Positions 24,161 to 33,788 are shown, counted from the stretch's first letter. The stretch: DNA of 64,000 nucleotides from G963665405 sp963665405 (GCA_963665405.2 CAXXUH010000004.1:930001-994000), one strand, 5' to 3'. The notes: generated by a model not told the origin, from the letters alone. Translations and numbers: made by a program.

Positions 24161-25388
24161 TCAGCAATCTTCACCCGGCGAGTAGCTCATCGTCGACACG
24201 AGCTGCCCCCCGGCGTCGAAGAGGCCCGCGGTGTCGGGATCGCAGTTGCTCCATACGGCCGTGCCCCGGCCGAAGCTGAACCCTCCCGACTCGGGATGGA
24301 CCTCGTTCGTGTACACGCGGACCGACGCGCCCGGGCTGAGCTGCCACGGCGGGAAGTAGAGGACAGGGGTCCCGTCCGAGAAGTCCACTAGACGCCACCC
24401 GTCGAGATCCTGGGTCGCCGTGCCGAGGTTGGTGATCTCGACGTACTCGTCCCGCTCCGTCGTCGGCGTCAGCCCGTCGAAGAAGATGAACGTGATGCGG
24501 ACGTCCGGTATACCGTCGGGCCCGGCCGGCTCGGCGGTGGCGGTGGCGGTGGGCGCCGTCTGGGTCGCGGTGGGCGCGGGCGTCGGCGTGTCGGCCGCGA
24601 CCGTCACGTTGGGCGGTCGCCAGCCGGCGAGTTCGGCCTCGCCCGCCGTGCAGAACCAGCGCTCCCCGCCGGCCTCGTCGATCCTCGTCCTGTCGTAATA
24701 GGGGCTCTCGGGCGTGTGGTAGATCATCTCGTCGCCGCTGCTGATATTTCCCTTGATCACCGGCGTGTCGGTGCCGGAGAACTCGCAGACCACCGGGACC
24801 ACCGTTGGGGTAGGGCTGGGTGTCGGCTCCGGTGTTGCGGTCGCGGTCGGCGACGGCGTCGGAGTCGGAACGGCTCCGGTGTTGGGTGTGGGTGTGGAAC
24901 GTGGACGTGGACGTGGGCGTGGACGAGGACGATGAGGTGGGCGATGGGGATGCGGACGGGACAGGGCTCGGGGATGGCTCCGGCATCGACGATGGGGTTG
25001 CGGTGACGGACGGGGCCGGGCTCGATTCGGCGTCGAGCTCTGACACAGGGGCGGGCGATGGACCGGGCTGCGGCGTCGGCGATGGACTCGACGCCGAGGC
25101 GACACTGGCGATCGCGGGCTCCGGTGTCGCGATGACCGTTGGAGGGGCCCGGCGCCCCTCGGTCGCCGTCGGTGTGCTCGGGACCGCGTTTTCGACGGGC
25201 GCCGGCATTGCCGTGGGCGTTGGGGACGGGGTAGAGGTGGCCGAGGGCCCGGAGGTCGCCTCTATGATCCGCACCGTGGGCTCTGGAGTGGCCGATCCTT
25301 CGGCGCCGGCCCCGCTGCATCCGCCGAGAAGAATCGCGGTGGTCAGCGCGACGGCCACAAGCGGTACTGGAATCGCCACGCGCGTCAC
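24161..25388 (-). pseudogene. LTD/sunset-domain lipoprotein, frame-broken
   Basis: From ATG at 25388: MTRVAIPVPLVAVALTTAIL then LGGCSGAG, a lipoprotein signal (lipobox LGGC). About 130 residues of Ser/Thr/Pro linker follow. Near 24899 the frame changes by one base; the other frame continues 'STPTPNTGAVPTPTPSPTA', a small domain 'VIKGNISSGDEMIYHTPESP' with 'ERWFCTAGEAELAGWRPPNV' (sunset-type), a second Thr/Pro linker, and a lamin-tail domain ('EYVEITNLGTATQDLDGWRL', 'NEVHPESGGFSFGRGTAVWS'). Both frames are clearly coding, so the original is one surface lipoprotein. The break lies in low-complexity DNA, where slippage and assembly errors both occur. Confidence 0.7.
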
Positions 25389-25429
25389 CTTTGTGGCCGC
25401 TTCGGGCAGTATGTCAGGGGATGCCGGCG

Positions 25430-26491
25430 TCAGGCCAGGACGTCTATCAGCGCGCCCCCCAGCGAGTCCCGGTCGACGATCTCTCCGACGATCGCCCGGG
25501 TGCCGACGCCGGCCCTCTCAAGCTCGCGCACCAGACCCTCCCGCCTGACGGCGTCCACCGAGATCAGCAGGCCTCCCGACGTCTGGGCGTCGCTCAGCAG
25601 CAGCTTCGCGTCCCGGTCCAGTGAGGCGTCCCATCGAACCGCCGGAGTGACCGACGCGAGGTTACGAATAGTGCCCCCCGGCGCGGTCCCGCTGGCCACG
25701 AGCTTCCGAACTCCGTCCAGGAGGGGCACCGACGCCGCGCGAATCCTTGCGCCGACGCCACTTGCATCGACCATCCCTCGGAGGTGCCCGAGCAGGCCGT
25801 AGCCGGTGACGTCGGTGCAGGCGTTCACTCCGACCTTGACCATGGCGTCGCAGGCTGCGTGGTTGAGGGTCTTCATCTCCTCCACCGCTCCGGCGAGGAC
25901 CCTCTCGTCTACGTCCTGGTTCTTGCCGGCGGTGGTGATGATGCCGGTGCCGATGGGCTTGGTCAGGACCAGCACGTCGCCGGCTTTCGCGCCCGAGTTG
26001 GTTATCTGGGACCCCGGCCGGACGAGGCCGGTCACCGCCAAACCGTACTTCGGCTCCTTGTCGTCGACCGTGTGGCCGCCGACGATGAGCAGCCCGGCCT
26101 CCCGCGCCTTCGACGCCCCACCCTTCAGAATCTCGACCAGGGTCTGTTTGGGGAGGTTGGCGGGGAACGCCACGATGTTCAGCCCCAGCAGAGGACGGCC
26201 GCCCATCGCGTAGATATCGCTGACGGCGTTCGCGACGGCGATCTCGCCGAAGGAGAAGGGGTCGTCGACGATAGGCGGGAAGAAGTCGACGGTCTGGATC
26301 AGCGCCAGATCGTCGCTCAGCCGGTAGACAGCGGCGTCGTCTCGCGTCCCGACCCCCACAAGGAGGTCCGGGTGCGTGGTCTCCGGCAGCTGGCGCAGCA
26401 CCTGCGCCAGGTCGTCTGGACTAAACTTAGAGGCTCAACCGGCGCAGCTAGCCAGGCTGGTCAGCCGGATCTCCTCGCTCAGGTTCTCCAT
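25430..26491 (-). CDS. selD: Selenide, water dikinase with in-frame Sec (TGA)
   Basis: 353 aa if the TGA at codon 19 is read as selenocysteine. From ATG (complement of 26489-26491), with GGGAGGA seven bases upstream: MENLSEEIRLTSLASCAG-U-ASKFSPDDLAQVL. U aligns with catalytic Cys17 of E. coli SelD and the Lys three residues later with Lys20. The rest is canonical: 'GTRDDAAVYRLSDDLALIQT', 'VDFFPPIVDDPFSFGEIAVA', 'AVSDIYAMGGRPLLGLN', 'LIVGGHTVDDKEPKYGLAVT', 'CTDVTGYGLLGHLRGM'. SelD makes selenophosphate from selenide and ATP. Gene callers that treat TGA as stop would begin at the GTG at 26401 and lose the active site. A SECIS-like hairpin follows the TGA. Confidence 0.95.
26390..26437 (-). promoter_or_regulatory. 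Bacterial SECIS element of selD (with UGA)
   Basis: On the minus strand the UGA (26435-26437) is followed, after 24 bases, by CTGGCGCAG-GTG-CTGCGCCAG (26410 to 26390): a perfect 9-bp stem with a 3-base loop starting with G. The loop begins 33 bases after UGA. This meets the published bacterial SECIS model as I recall it (upper stem 4-16 bp, loop 3-14 nt with G in the first two positions, 16-37 nt spacing). Confidence 0.75.
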
Positions 26492-26571
26492 TGGGTCCTC
26501 CCGGCGATGTCGGCCAGTATACCACCGCCGGTCCGGATGCAATTTGATCACCTCGCTCCAATCCCATCGCT

Positions 26572-26614
26572 GGGGGTTCCAAAGGGGGCACAGCCCCCTT
26601 CGCGGGGTTTGGGG
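26572..26614. repeat. Dispersed GC hairpin repeat, inverted copy
   Basis: GGGGTTCCAAAGGGGGCACA then GCCCCCTTCGCGGGGTTTGGGG, the reverse form of the repeat at 3371-3414. It lies in the divergent spacer between selD and the MBL gene. Confidence 0.55.
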
Positions 26615-26673
26615 CGCCCACAATCCTCCGGGCGGGTGGGCGGGAAAAGAGAACACCCAAAAGGGGATACGAA

Positions 26674-26702
26674 TTGAACTGGCACGAGGCCGGCGTTAGA
26701 AT
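26674..26702 (+). promoter_or_regulatory. Sigma-70-type promoter of the MBL gene
   Basis: TTGAAC (26674-26679) and TAGAAT (26697-26702) are 17 bp apart, 41 bp before the ATG at 26744. Confidence 0.6.
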
Positions 26703-26743
26703 GGGTCCGCTCTCAAGTAAGCCAGATTGAGCGGAGGCAGACA

Positions 26744-27541
26744 ATGGATCGTGTGACGGTGGGGAACGTCGAGATGGTCACGCTGACCGACGGGCAGGGC
26801 GACATCGCCGCAGTCGAGTGCTTCCCCGACAGCACCCTTCAGCAGTGGAAGGACGGGTATCCCGAGCTTCTGGACGCCGACGACCACATCCACCCACGGT
26901 ACGGCTCGGTAGCCATCCGATCCAGCGGAAAGCTGATCATCATCGACACAGGCATGCAGGCCGACGACGGCACCCTGCTGGACGACATGCGCAGGAAGGG
27001 CGTGGACAGGGGAGAGGTCGACCTGGTGATGCTGACCCATCTGCACCCCGACCACGTGGGGTGGAACCTGACGGACGGCAGCCCCACGTTTCCGAATGCG
27101 CGCTACCTGGTGCCCAGGACGGACTGGGACTACTGGACCCGTCCGGACGTGCTCGCCGAAGCCCAGCACGTCCGGGATCAGGTGATGCCGCTGGACGAGA
27201 TGAGGATCATGGACCTGATCGAAGGGGAGTATCGCATCACCGACGAGCTGACGACCCTCCCCACGCCTGGGCACACCCCGGGCCACTCGTCGATAGTCAT
27301 CGTTTCCGGCGGCCACCGGGGGCTGATCCTGGGGGATGTCGCCCATAGCCCCGCCCAGGCTCACCACACGGACTGGAGTCCCGCGTTCGACGTCGACAGG
27401 GGCGGGGCGAGACGGACCCGCCACAAGATCCTCGACCGGGTCGAGGCCGACGGCTCTCTGGTCGCGTCGGGTCACTTCCCGGACCCGGGTTTCGGACGGT
27501 TCGTTCGCCGAGAGGGACGCCGGGTCTGGCAGGGGGTATGA
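26744..27541 (+). CDS. MBL-fold hydrolase (lactonase-like)
   Basis: 265 aa, GCGGAGG RBS. It has the full metal motif 'LVMLTHLHPDHVGWNLTDG' (HxHxDH), 'PTPGHTPGHSSIVIVSGG' and 'LGDVAHSPAQAHH', with the N-terminal strand 'KLIIIDTGMQADDGTLLDDM'. This resembles the quorum-quenching lactonase and related class (AttM/AiiA-like), but substrate cannot be assigned. A good promoter lies 41 bp upstream. The PPOX-type gene starts 37 bases after it on the same strand, so co-transcription is likely. Confidence 0.87.
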   Translation: MDRVTVGNVEMVTLTDGQGDIAAVECFPDSTLQQWKDGYPELLDADDHIHPRYGSVAIRSSGKLIIIDTGMQADDGTLLDDMRRKGVDRGEVDLVMLTHLHPDHVGWNLTDGSPTFPNARYLVPRTDWDYWTRPDVLAEAQHVRDQVMPLDEMRIMDLIEGEYRITDELTTLPTPGHTPGHSSIVIVSGGHRGLILGDVAHSPAQAHHTDWSPAFDVDRGGARRTRHKILDRVEADGSLVASGHFPDPGFGRFVRREGRRVWQGV

Positions 27542-27578
27542 CAGGGATTCCGCTACCTCCTCTGCACCGGCGTCCTGA

Positions 27579-28007
27579 ATGACGAGCGGCCTCGATGACA
27601 GAGCCCGAAGATTCATCGCCGGGCACCGCGTCGGGAGGCTCGCCACCGCCGATGAACAGGGCGCGCCGCACGTGGTGCCCATCTGCTACGCGTTCGACGG
27701 CCACCGAATCTACTCGGCGATCGACCTGAAGCCAAAGACGGTCGAGGCCCGCGGGCTCAGGCGGGTCCGGAACATCCTCGCCAACCCCCGCGTGGCTCTG
27801 GTCATCGACGACTACTCTGAGGACTGGTCCGAGCTGGCGTACGTGCTGGTCCGCGGCACCGCCGAGTTGCTTGAAGACGGCGAGGAGCGGCGGACGGCGG
27901 AGTCGCTGCTGCGGGACAAGTACGAGCAGTACGCCGAGCTACTGGAACACGGCTGCACCGTACTGGCGATCACACCCTCGAGCGTCGTGTCCTGGGGCCG
28001 GGCGTAG
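27579..28007 (+). CDS. PPOX-class, probable F420-dependent oxidoreductase
   Basis: 142 aa. Split-barrel flavin/F420-binding fold with 'RRFIAGHRVGRLATADEQGA', 'HVVPICYAFDGHRIYSAID', 'KPKTVEARGLRRVRNILANP', 'RVALVIDDYSEDW' and 'VVSWGRA' at the end. This order fits the TIGR03668 group, assigned to F420 users in actinobacteria and Chloroflexota. The CofE gene at 4.9 kb shows that the genome makes F420. Substrate unknown. It lies between an MBL hydrolase and an MFS carrier on the same strand. Confidence 0.82.
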   Translation: MTSGLDDRARRFIAGHRVGRLATADEQGAPHVVPICYAFDGHRIYSAIDLKPKTVEARGLRRVRNILANPRVALVIDDYSEDWSELAYVLVRGTAELLEDGEERRTAESLLRDKYEQYAELLEHGCTVLAITPSSVVSWGRA

Positions 28008-28072
28008 GCGGCCGCGCCCTCTCGACTCCGCTGGCCGGCGTCGACCGGAGGGACGCCCTGTGGCTCCTGGGC

Positions 28073-29254
28073 ATGGCCGCCGCCCTCTTCACGCTGATGC
28101 TCCCCGTGGCCAGCTACGTCGCCGCGCTCTCCCCGATTCGCGAGGAGTGGAGCCTCAACAACACCCAGGCCGGCGTCATATTCTCGGCCTATCTGGCCGG
28201 CTACGCGGTCTCCGCGCTCGTCGTGATCCCGCTGACGGACCGGTTCGGCCCGAAGCCGATACTGATCGGGTCGGCCGTGCTCTCGGGGACCGCGCAGATG
28301 CTGTTTCCCTTGGTTGCCGACGACATCGGCACCGGCGTCGCGCTGAGGGCGGTGGCCGGCGTGGGCTTGGTCGGCGTCTACATGCCCGCCGTCCGGGTCG
28401 TCGCCGAGCGTTTCGGTAAGGTGGGTCGCGGCGCGGCCATCGGATTGATGGTCACCGCCTTTTACGCCGGCAACAGTGTGTCCCTCGTCGCGACGGGACG
28501 GCTGCTCGCGGTGCTGGAGTGGCGCGAGGCGTACCTCGTGCTCGCCCTGATAGCGCTTGTAGGCATCCCGCTGTCGTATCTCCTGGTGCGGGGCTATCGC
28601 CATACGCGTCCGGAGGTCCCGTCCGGCCGTCTCGACCTGGGAGTCCTGAGAAATCGGCGCGTCCGATATCTGATCTTCGGATACTCTCTCCACTCGGCCG
28701 AGCTGTTCGTCGTTCACGCCTGGCTCCCGCTGTTCCTCGTCGCGGTGCTTGTCGCCGACGGTATGGATACCGCGCGGGCGGTGGTGACGGGGGCCACGGT
28801 CGGGGGGCTGGCACTGGCCTCCAGCTCGGTCGGACCTGTGATGGGCGGCATAATGTCGGATCGCCGGGGCCGCATCGCGACCGCCTCGGCGATCTTCGCG
28901 CTGAGCGGGCTCTGCTCGTGGATCATCGGATGGACCGGGGGTTGGCCGTGGGCCCTGATAGTCGCTCTGGTCGTCGTGTACGGCTGGGCGACGTCGGCCG
29001 ACTCGGCGATCTACACGACCGCGATAACGGAGGCCGTGGGCCCATCGAGCCTCGGCTCGGCCATGGCGCTTCAGGCCTTCATAGGCTTCATGGGCGGGGT
29101 CCTGGCGCCCATCGTCTTCGGAGGGGTTCTCGACCTGGCTCCCGAGTCGATCCGCTGGGGCGTGGGATTCTCCGCGGTCGGCCTCCTGTCGGTCATCGCC
29201 ATAGCGTCGATGGTACGGCTGCGGGCGTTCCCTGAAACGAGCTCGCCGGGCTGA
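28073..29254 (+). CDS. MFS transporter
   Basis: 393 aa, about 12 membrane helices. Helix 2 and its loop, 'NNTQAGVIFSAYLAGYAVSA' then 'IPLTDRFGPKPILIGSAVLS', is the MFS A-motif region (D-R-x-G-x-K-P). Other helices include 'IGLMVTAFYAGNSVSLVATG' and 'SSLGSAMALQAFIGFMGGVL'. The first helix seems to start before this ATG (upstream in-frame residues ALWLLG), but no good start codon lies there. Substrate unknown. It follows the PPOX-type gene with a 65-base gap and may form one unit with it. Confidence 0.85.
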   Translation: MAAALFTLMLPVASYVAALSPIREEWSLNNTQAGVIFSAYLAGYAVSALVVIPLTDRFGPKPILIGSAVLSGTAQMLFPLVADDIGTGVALRAVAGVGLVGVYMPAVRVVAERFGKVGRGAAIGLMVTAFYAGNSVSLVATGRLLAVLEWREAYLVLALIALVGIPLSYLLVRGYRHTRPEVPSGRLDLGVLRNRRVRYLIFGYSLHSAELFVVHAWLPLFLVAVLVADGMDTARAVVTGATVGGLALASSSVGPVMGGIMSDRRGRIATASAIFALSGLCSWIIGWTGGWPWALIVALVVVYGWATSADSAIYTTAITEAVGPSSLGSAMALQAFIGFMGGVLAPIVFGGVLDLAPESIRWGVGFSAVGLLSVIAIASMVRLRAFPETSSPG

Positions 29255-29712
29255 CCCAGCGGTCGTACTCTCCAGAAGGGGGTGGCCAGAGGAGCGAAGC
29301 CCCTTCGCCAGGCGTCTGAGGACGGCCCTCAGATGCCCATCCCTTTCTTTTTCCAGAGCGAAGAGGTAGCGCAGCTCTTCGCGGCGGACTATTCAGCAGG
29401 GCAAGGCCCTTAAACCGCTCCAACCACTCGCCGTCCCCAGGACCTTCTCTGCCGACGGACCCGAGTGATCAGTGCTTGCCACATCCGATCGCGGGCATCT
29501 TCGGACTCCATGGGCGACGTCGCTTCTCCAAGAAGGCTCTGGCATGCCACGACGGGAGCAACCTAAACCGATCTGCGGTCCGGCGAATACTACTAATTCT
29601 TAGTACATTTGTAACCAGTATCGGACTTACAGCTGTGGTACCCTCCTGCCACCGTGAGTGGGAAGCCAGGCCAGACAGCCCTCAACGGATGAACTAGGTT
29701 GAAGGGGGAGCC
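29255..29712. other. Spacer with an inverted repeat module
   Basis: No gene seen. At 29291-29338 lies GAAGCCCCTTCGCC...GTCTGAGGAC...CTCAG, the reverse-oriented CTGAGG/GGGGCTTCGCCCC module known from 39999-40050. The part near 29590-29650 is AT-richer and may hold the promoter of the next gene. Confidence 0.5.
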
Positions 29713-30303
29713 GTGTTCTGTCCCCATTGTGGCGACGAGAACCTTGACGATGCGCGCTTCTGTAGAGGCTTCGGCACGGCTTTGGCCTTCGCAGCCGAGG
29801 CAATGTCGTCGTCTCCATCCGGAGCTCCCACGGCCACTGCCGTCACAGCACAAGCCACCGATACGCGACCGAAGCCCTTTGATTTTTGGGCTCGCAAGGG
29901 GCTAGCTATTGCAATCGGCCTGCTGACCGTTCTGGTTCTGGCTGGGTCCTTCCCTGTCGGACTTATCCTCGCCGCACTTGGGGCCTGTCTTTGGGTAGGA
30001 GCGACAGGGAGTTGGCCCAGCACGCGGAGGAGAGCGACCCCTGTGGTGCGAGTGGTGCTCGGCGCGATCGTCATCGTTGCGAACGCCGCTGTCGCCGTTA
30101 TGGCGGGATATGTCGCTGGCGGTAGTTGCGACTATATTTGTGGCGGCCTCGGCCTGGCGGCCGGAATTGGCATTGGGATAGTCGTATTTGTCGGAGCGGC
30201 GGTGATAGAAGCCATGGCGATTCTCCTCGTCGTAGGGGCTATCAAGCTTGTACGCCTTCTGTGGAGGCAAGCCGACTACCCCTGCACTTCACACAAGCTT
30301 TAG
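29713..30303 (+). CDS. Zinc-ribbon membrane protein
   Basis: 196 aa from GTG. The start MFCPHCGDENLDDARFCRGF is a zinc ribbon whose second CxxC is degenerate (FCRGFG instead of FCxxCG). A Ser/Ala/Thr linker follows, then about four hydrophobic helices ('LAIAIGLLTVLVLAGSFPVG', 'VLGAIVIVANAAVAVMAGYV', 'LGLAAGIGIGIVVFVGAAVI'). Function unknown. It lies 14 bases before the DUF2339 gene, which also starts with a zinc ribbon, so the two are probably one operon and may act together in the membrane. Confidence 0.75.
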   Translation: MFCPHCGDENLDDARFCRGFGTALAFAAEAMSSSPSGAPTATAVTAQATDTRPKPFDFWARKGLAIAIGLLTVLVLAGSFPVGLILAALGACLWVGATGSWPSTRRRATPVVRVVLGAIVIVANAAVAVMAGYVAGGSCDYICGGLGLAAGIGIGIVVFVGAAVIEAMAILLVVGAIKLVRLLWRQADYPCTSHKL

Positions 30304-30317
30304 AGCAGGAGAGAGAG

Positions 30318-32312
30318 ATGCGCTGCCCCAGCTGTCAGCAAGAGAATGCCGAATCCAACGCCTTCTGCATATTCTGCGGAGAGGACCTCAGAGCCGAGGT
30401 GTCGCTACCTGAGCTTCAGAGACAGGTGCGCGGTCTGCAACAAGCGGTCGAGGAAATCCGCGCCACACTGGCCCGCTATGGCATGCGCCTCTCGCCACCG
30501 GGACTAGGGGAGGTCCCCCCGGAGGCACAGCCCTCCAGACCCCGTGAGCCAGTGGCGCCCTCCGCTGGCGTCGAGCGTGCGCCGATCACTACTTCGGCAG
30601 GCGCTCCACCCGGGCGGCCTCTTCAGGATATTGCCTACGGAGAGCGGGCCCCCATGCCCTGGGATCGCGTCCAGGTGAACTGGGAGCTCGTCCTGGGGGG
30701 CAACTGGATGGCCCGAATCGGTGTGCTGGCCGTCGTGATCGGCATGGGGTTCTTCCTGAAGCTGGCCTTCGACAACGACTGGATTGGCGAAACGGGCCGG
30801 GTGGTGCTTGGCGTTGTGGCGGGCCTGGCCATGCTAGGGGGCGGCGAGTACTGGAAGAGACGGTACCCCGCCTATGCGCAGGCCCTCGTCGGAGGTGCGG
30901 TCGCCCTACTGTACCTGACCATTTTCGCTGCCTTTGCCATCTTTGAGCTGATCGACCTGTATCCGGGAATTGGCTTGCTCTTCCTGATCAGCGTCGCCTC
31001 GGCTGCGCTGGCCCTCCGGTATGAGTCGATGGCCCTGGCCATCATCGGTATCTTTGGAGCCTTCGTCGCGCCGTTTGCCATGGGCGGGTTCGCACAGGGG
31101 AGTGACGAGGTCGCCGTTGCCAATTCGGGCTCAAGCATCCAACTGATGGTGTACGTCATGGTGGTTGACGTCGGGGTTCTGGTGTTGTCCACCTTCCGCA
31201 GCTGGCGCTGGTTCACTCTTCTGGGACTTTTGGGATCTCTCATCTCCTTTGGGTCGTGGTACGGCGGATATGGCGACGAGGTCAGCCTGTTGACCGCGCA
31301 GGGAAGCCTGACCATCATCTTCCTGCTCTTCGTAGGGGCCACCACCCTCTTTCACATCGTCTGGCGACGCGTCCCCGAAGCGTTCGATCTCTCTCTCATG
31401 GTCATCAACGTTGCCGCCTACTTCGGCATAAGCTATGGACTCCTCTGGGACGACTTCCGGCCGTGGATGGGTGGCTTCACGCTGCTCCTCTCCCTATTCT
31501 ACGGCGGCCTCGCGTACGCGGTCCTCGTAAGGAGCAAGGAGCACGTCTATCTGAGCCTCATGGCTCTGGGCATAGCCCTTGTGCTCCTCACAGTCGCTGT
31601 CCCTGTCCAGCTCGGCGGACCCTGGGTCAGCGTGGCCTGGGCGGCCGAGGGTGCGGTGCTCATGTGGCTCTCCTTCAGGCTGGGCCTACACGAGCTCAGG
31701 TTGTTCAGTCTAGGCGTCTTCGTCACGCTGGCGGTGCACTTGCTGGCCTTCGATACTTCGGTGAACCTGAGGGACTTCCGCCTCATCCTCAACTATCGCA
31801 TGCTTGCCTTCGCCTCTGGCGTCGTCTCCCTTTACCTGGCTGCCTACCTGATGAGAAGAGAGCGCGATGCTACCCAGGAGTGGGAGAAGGGTACCGTGTT
31901 ACCCGCTCTCCTAGTGGGCGCCAGCTTCCTCTCCCTTTGGGTTTTGAGTGCCGAGGTGATCGCCGCGGTGGACAGCGGCGTTGTGAACGTCACCGGCCGG
32001 ACGGCAGACCACGTAAAGAGCCTGAGCCTGAGCTTGCTGTGGGCGGTCTATGCGAGCCTCGCGCTCGTGCTGGGGATCGTCAAGAGGTGGCGGGTGGTAC
32101 GGCTGGCAGGTCTCGGCCTCCTGGTCGTCCTGGTCGTCCCGATCCTTAAGCTCTTCCTCTTCGACTCCTTTGCCCTTGAGCGGGGGTTCCGGGTCGCCGC
32201 CTTTATGGGGCTTGGGGGCATCCTCCTCGTCGGCGGATTTCTCTATCAGCGGTACACAACGGCCATAAGGGGGTTCCTCTTTGAGGAGCAGCAGACTTCG
32301 CCTCAGTCCTAA
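30318..32312 (+). CDS. DUF2339 polytopic membrane protein
   Basis: 664 aa from ATG at 30318 (RBS CAGGAGAGAG). N-terminus MRCPSCQQENAESNAFCIFC is an intact zinc ribbon, then a coiled-coil stretch 'LPELQRQVRGLQQAVEEIRA', a Pro-rich linker and 'NWELVLGGNWMARIGVLAVV', the entry signature of DUF2339. About 18 or more membrane helices follow to the C-terminus. Known only as a conserved membrane protein. Its stop lies 32 bases inside the DUF3999 gene; the DUF2339-DUF3999 pair is recurrent in bacteria and suggests a joint envelope function. Confidence 0.87.
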   Translation: MRCPSCQQENAESNAFCIFCGEDLRAEVSLPELQRQVRGLQQAVEEIRATLARYGMRLSPPGLGEVPPEAQPSRPREPVAPSAGVERAPITTSAGAPPGRPLQDIAYGERAPMPWDRVQVNWELVLGGNWMARIGVLAVVIGMGFFLKLAFDNDWIGETGRVVLGVVAGLAMLGGGEYWKRRYPAYAQALVGGAVALLYLTIFAAFAIFELIDLYPGIGLLFLISVASAALALRYESMALAIIGIFGAFVAPFAMGGFAQGSDEVAVANSGSSIQLMVYVMVVDVGVLVLSTFRSWRWFTLLGLLGSLISFGSWYGGYGDEVSLLTAQGSLTIIFLLFVGATTLFHIVWRRVPEAFDLSLMVINVAAYFGISYGLLWDDFRPWMGGFTLLLSLFYGGLAYAVLVRSKEHVYLSLMALGIALVLLTVAVPVQLGGPWVSVAWAAEGAVLMWLSFRLGLHELRLFSLGVFVTLAVHLLAFDTSVNLRDFRLILNYRMLAFASGVVSLYLAAYLMRRERDATQEWEKGTVLPALLVGASFLSLWVLSAEVIAAVDSGVVNVTGRTADHVKSLSLSLLWAVYASLALVLGIVKRWRVVRLAGLGLLVVLVVPILKLFLFDSFALERGFRVAAFMGLGGILLVGGFLYQRYTTAIRGFLFEEQQTSPQS

Positions 32313-33599
32313 GCTTGTGTTGGTCGCCGCCGGCCTAGCCGCCTTGATTGTCGCGGCCCCACAGGCCTTTGCAGACTTTTCGCTGACCGACTGGCGCTAC
32401 GTCAAGCCCGTCAGCCTACCCGCGGAGCTTCGGCGCGAAGGCTTGGTGGAGGTGGCGCCCGACCGCGAGGTGTTCGCCGGAGCGGCCAGTGGGCTGGTTG
32501 ACCTTCGCATCATCGCGGACGATGGAACCGAGGCCCCCTACAAGCTGGAGGTGAGTAGGGGTGAACGCCAGCGGGTCTCGATTCCGGTTGCGATCCGAGA
32601 CAAGGGCTACGTGCGTGGCCAGTACACCACGGCGACCGGTGAGCTAACCCAGGAAGGCGCGCTGCACAACGAGATCGAGATCCTCACCCCTGCCGCGAAC
32701 TTCCTCCGCAATGTCACAGTCGAGGCAAGCGACGACGGGGTGACGTGGGCTACCATCGCCGAGCAAGAGATCTACGACCTTACAGTCAGGGAGCCGGGAT
32801 TCACTACTCGGGACACCAGAGTCAAGTATCCGGAGAGTACGGCACGTTACCTTCGGCTACGGATAGCCGACGATGCTGAAGGGCCTGTCGAGGTGTCGGG
32901 GGCCAGCGTCTTCTTCGTAAAGGAGACCCCGGCCCGTGAGGTGAGCTGGCCCGCGTCGATCTCGAGCATCAGCCAGGACACCGATAGACGTACGACCCTG
33001 GTAGACGTCGATCTGGGCACACGGGGCCTTCCGAGCCACCGCCTGGTCATAGAAGCGTCGGAGGTGAACTTCTACAGAGAGGTTGACCTGCAGACCAGCG
33101 CCGACGGCGTGCAGTGGCGCCCATCGGGCTCCGCTTCGCTTACGACACGCCAAAATTCGTCGGGAGCGACCTCGTTGTTACTCACCCCGAGAGCACCTCT
33201 CGCTTCATTCGCATCATCATCTTCAACGAAGACAACCCTCCCCTCGATGTCGAGAGGGTCGAAGTGTACGGCATCCGGCGCACCCTGGTTTTCTCGGCGG
33301 ATCCGCGCCGGTCCTACAGCCTTTACTATGGGAACGCAGAGGCGCGAAGGCCTTCGTACGACATCGAGCGGATCCTTCCCTATCTGGCAACAGAAGGGCT
33401 GCCGGAGGCCCGGCTTGGCCCTCAGACGAATAACCCCCAGTTTGTCGAGGAGCTGCCGCCTCCGGAGCCCGTCAGCGAGCGCCTCCCATGGCTCTTCCCC
33501 TCCGTCGTGGCTGTAGTCGCGGTGGTTGTGGCGGTCCTTCTGGTAGCGGTACTGCGCCAGGCACGCAAGATACTTCCGCCCCCTCCAAACAAGTCCTGA
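32281..33599 (+). pseudogene. DUF3999 exported protein, frame-broken
   Basis: From TTG at 32281 (AGGGGG six bases before), overlapping the DUF2339 gene: signal peptide MRSSRLRLSPKLVLVAAGLA, then 'FSLTDWRYVKPVSLPAELRR' and 'GLVDLRIIADDGTEAPYKLE', DUF3999 landmarks. Near 33135 the homology moves by one base to the frame reading 'FAYDTPKFVGSDLVVTHPES', 'FSADPRRSYSLYYGNAEARR', and a C-terminal membrane helix 'LFPSVVAVVAVVVAVLLVAV' ending at 33599. Both parts are well conserved, so this is a recent break or sequence error in a gene for a membrane-anchored beta-rich protein. Confidence 0.75.
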
Positions 33600-33788
33600 C
33601 AGTCGGGTGGCGCAATCTGGTCGCGGGCCCTTAGGAGCGTCGGGCTGAGAAGTTTCCCGCGTGGCCCATGGCCGGCCCTGAGGCCGGACACCGCACGGCG
33701 GCCGAGCTGACGAATGGGACACGCCTGCTCGTTTCCTGAGGTAACTCTACCTCAGGAGCTCTCACCTCTACCCTCCCTCGGATTTTCT

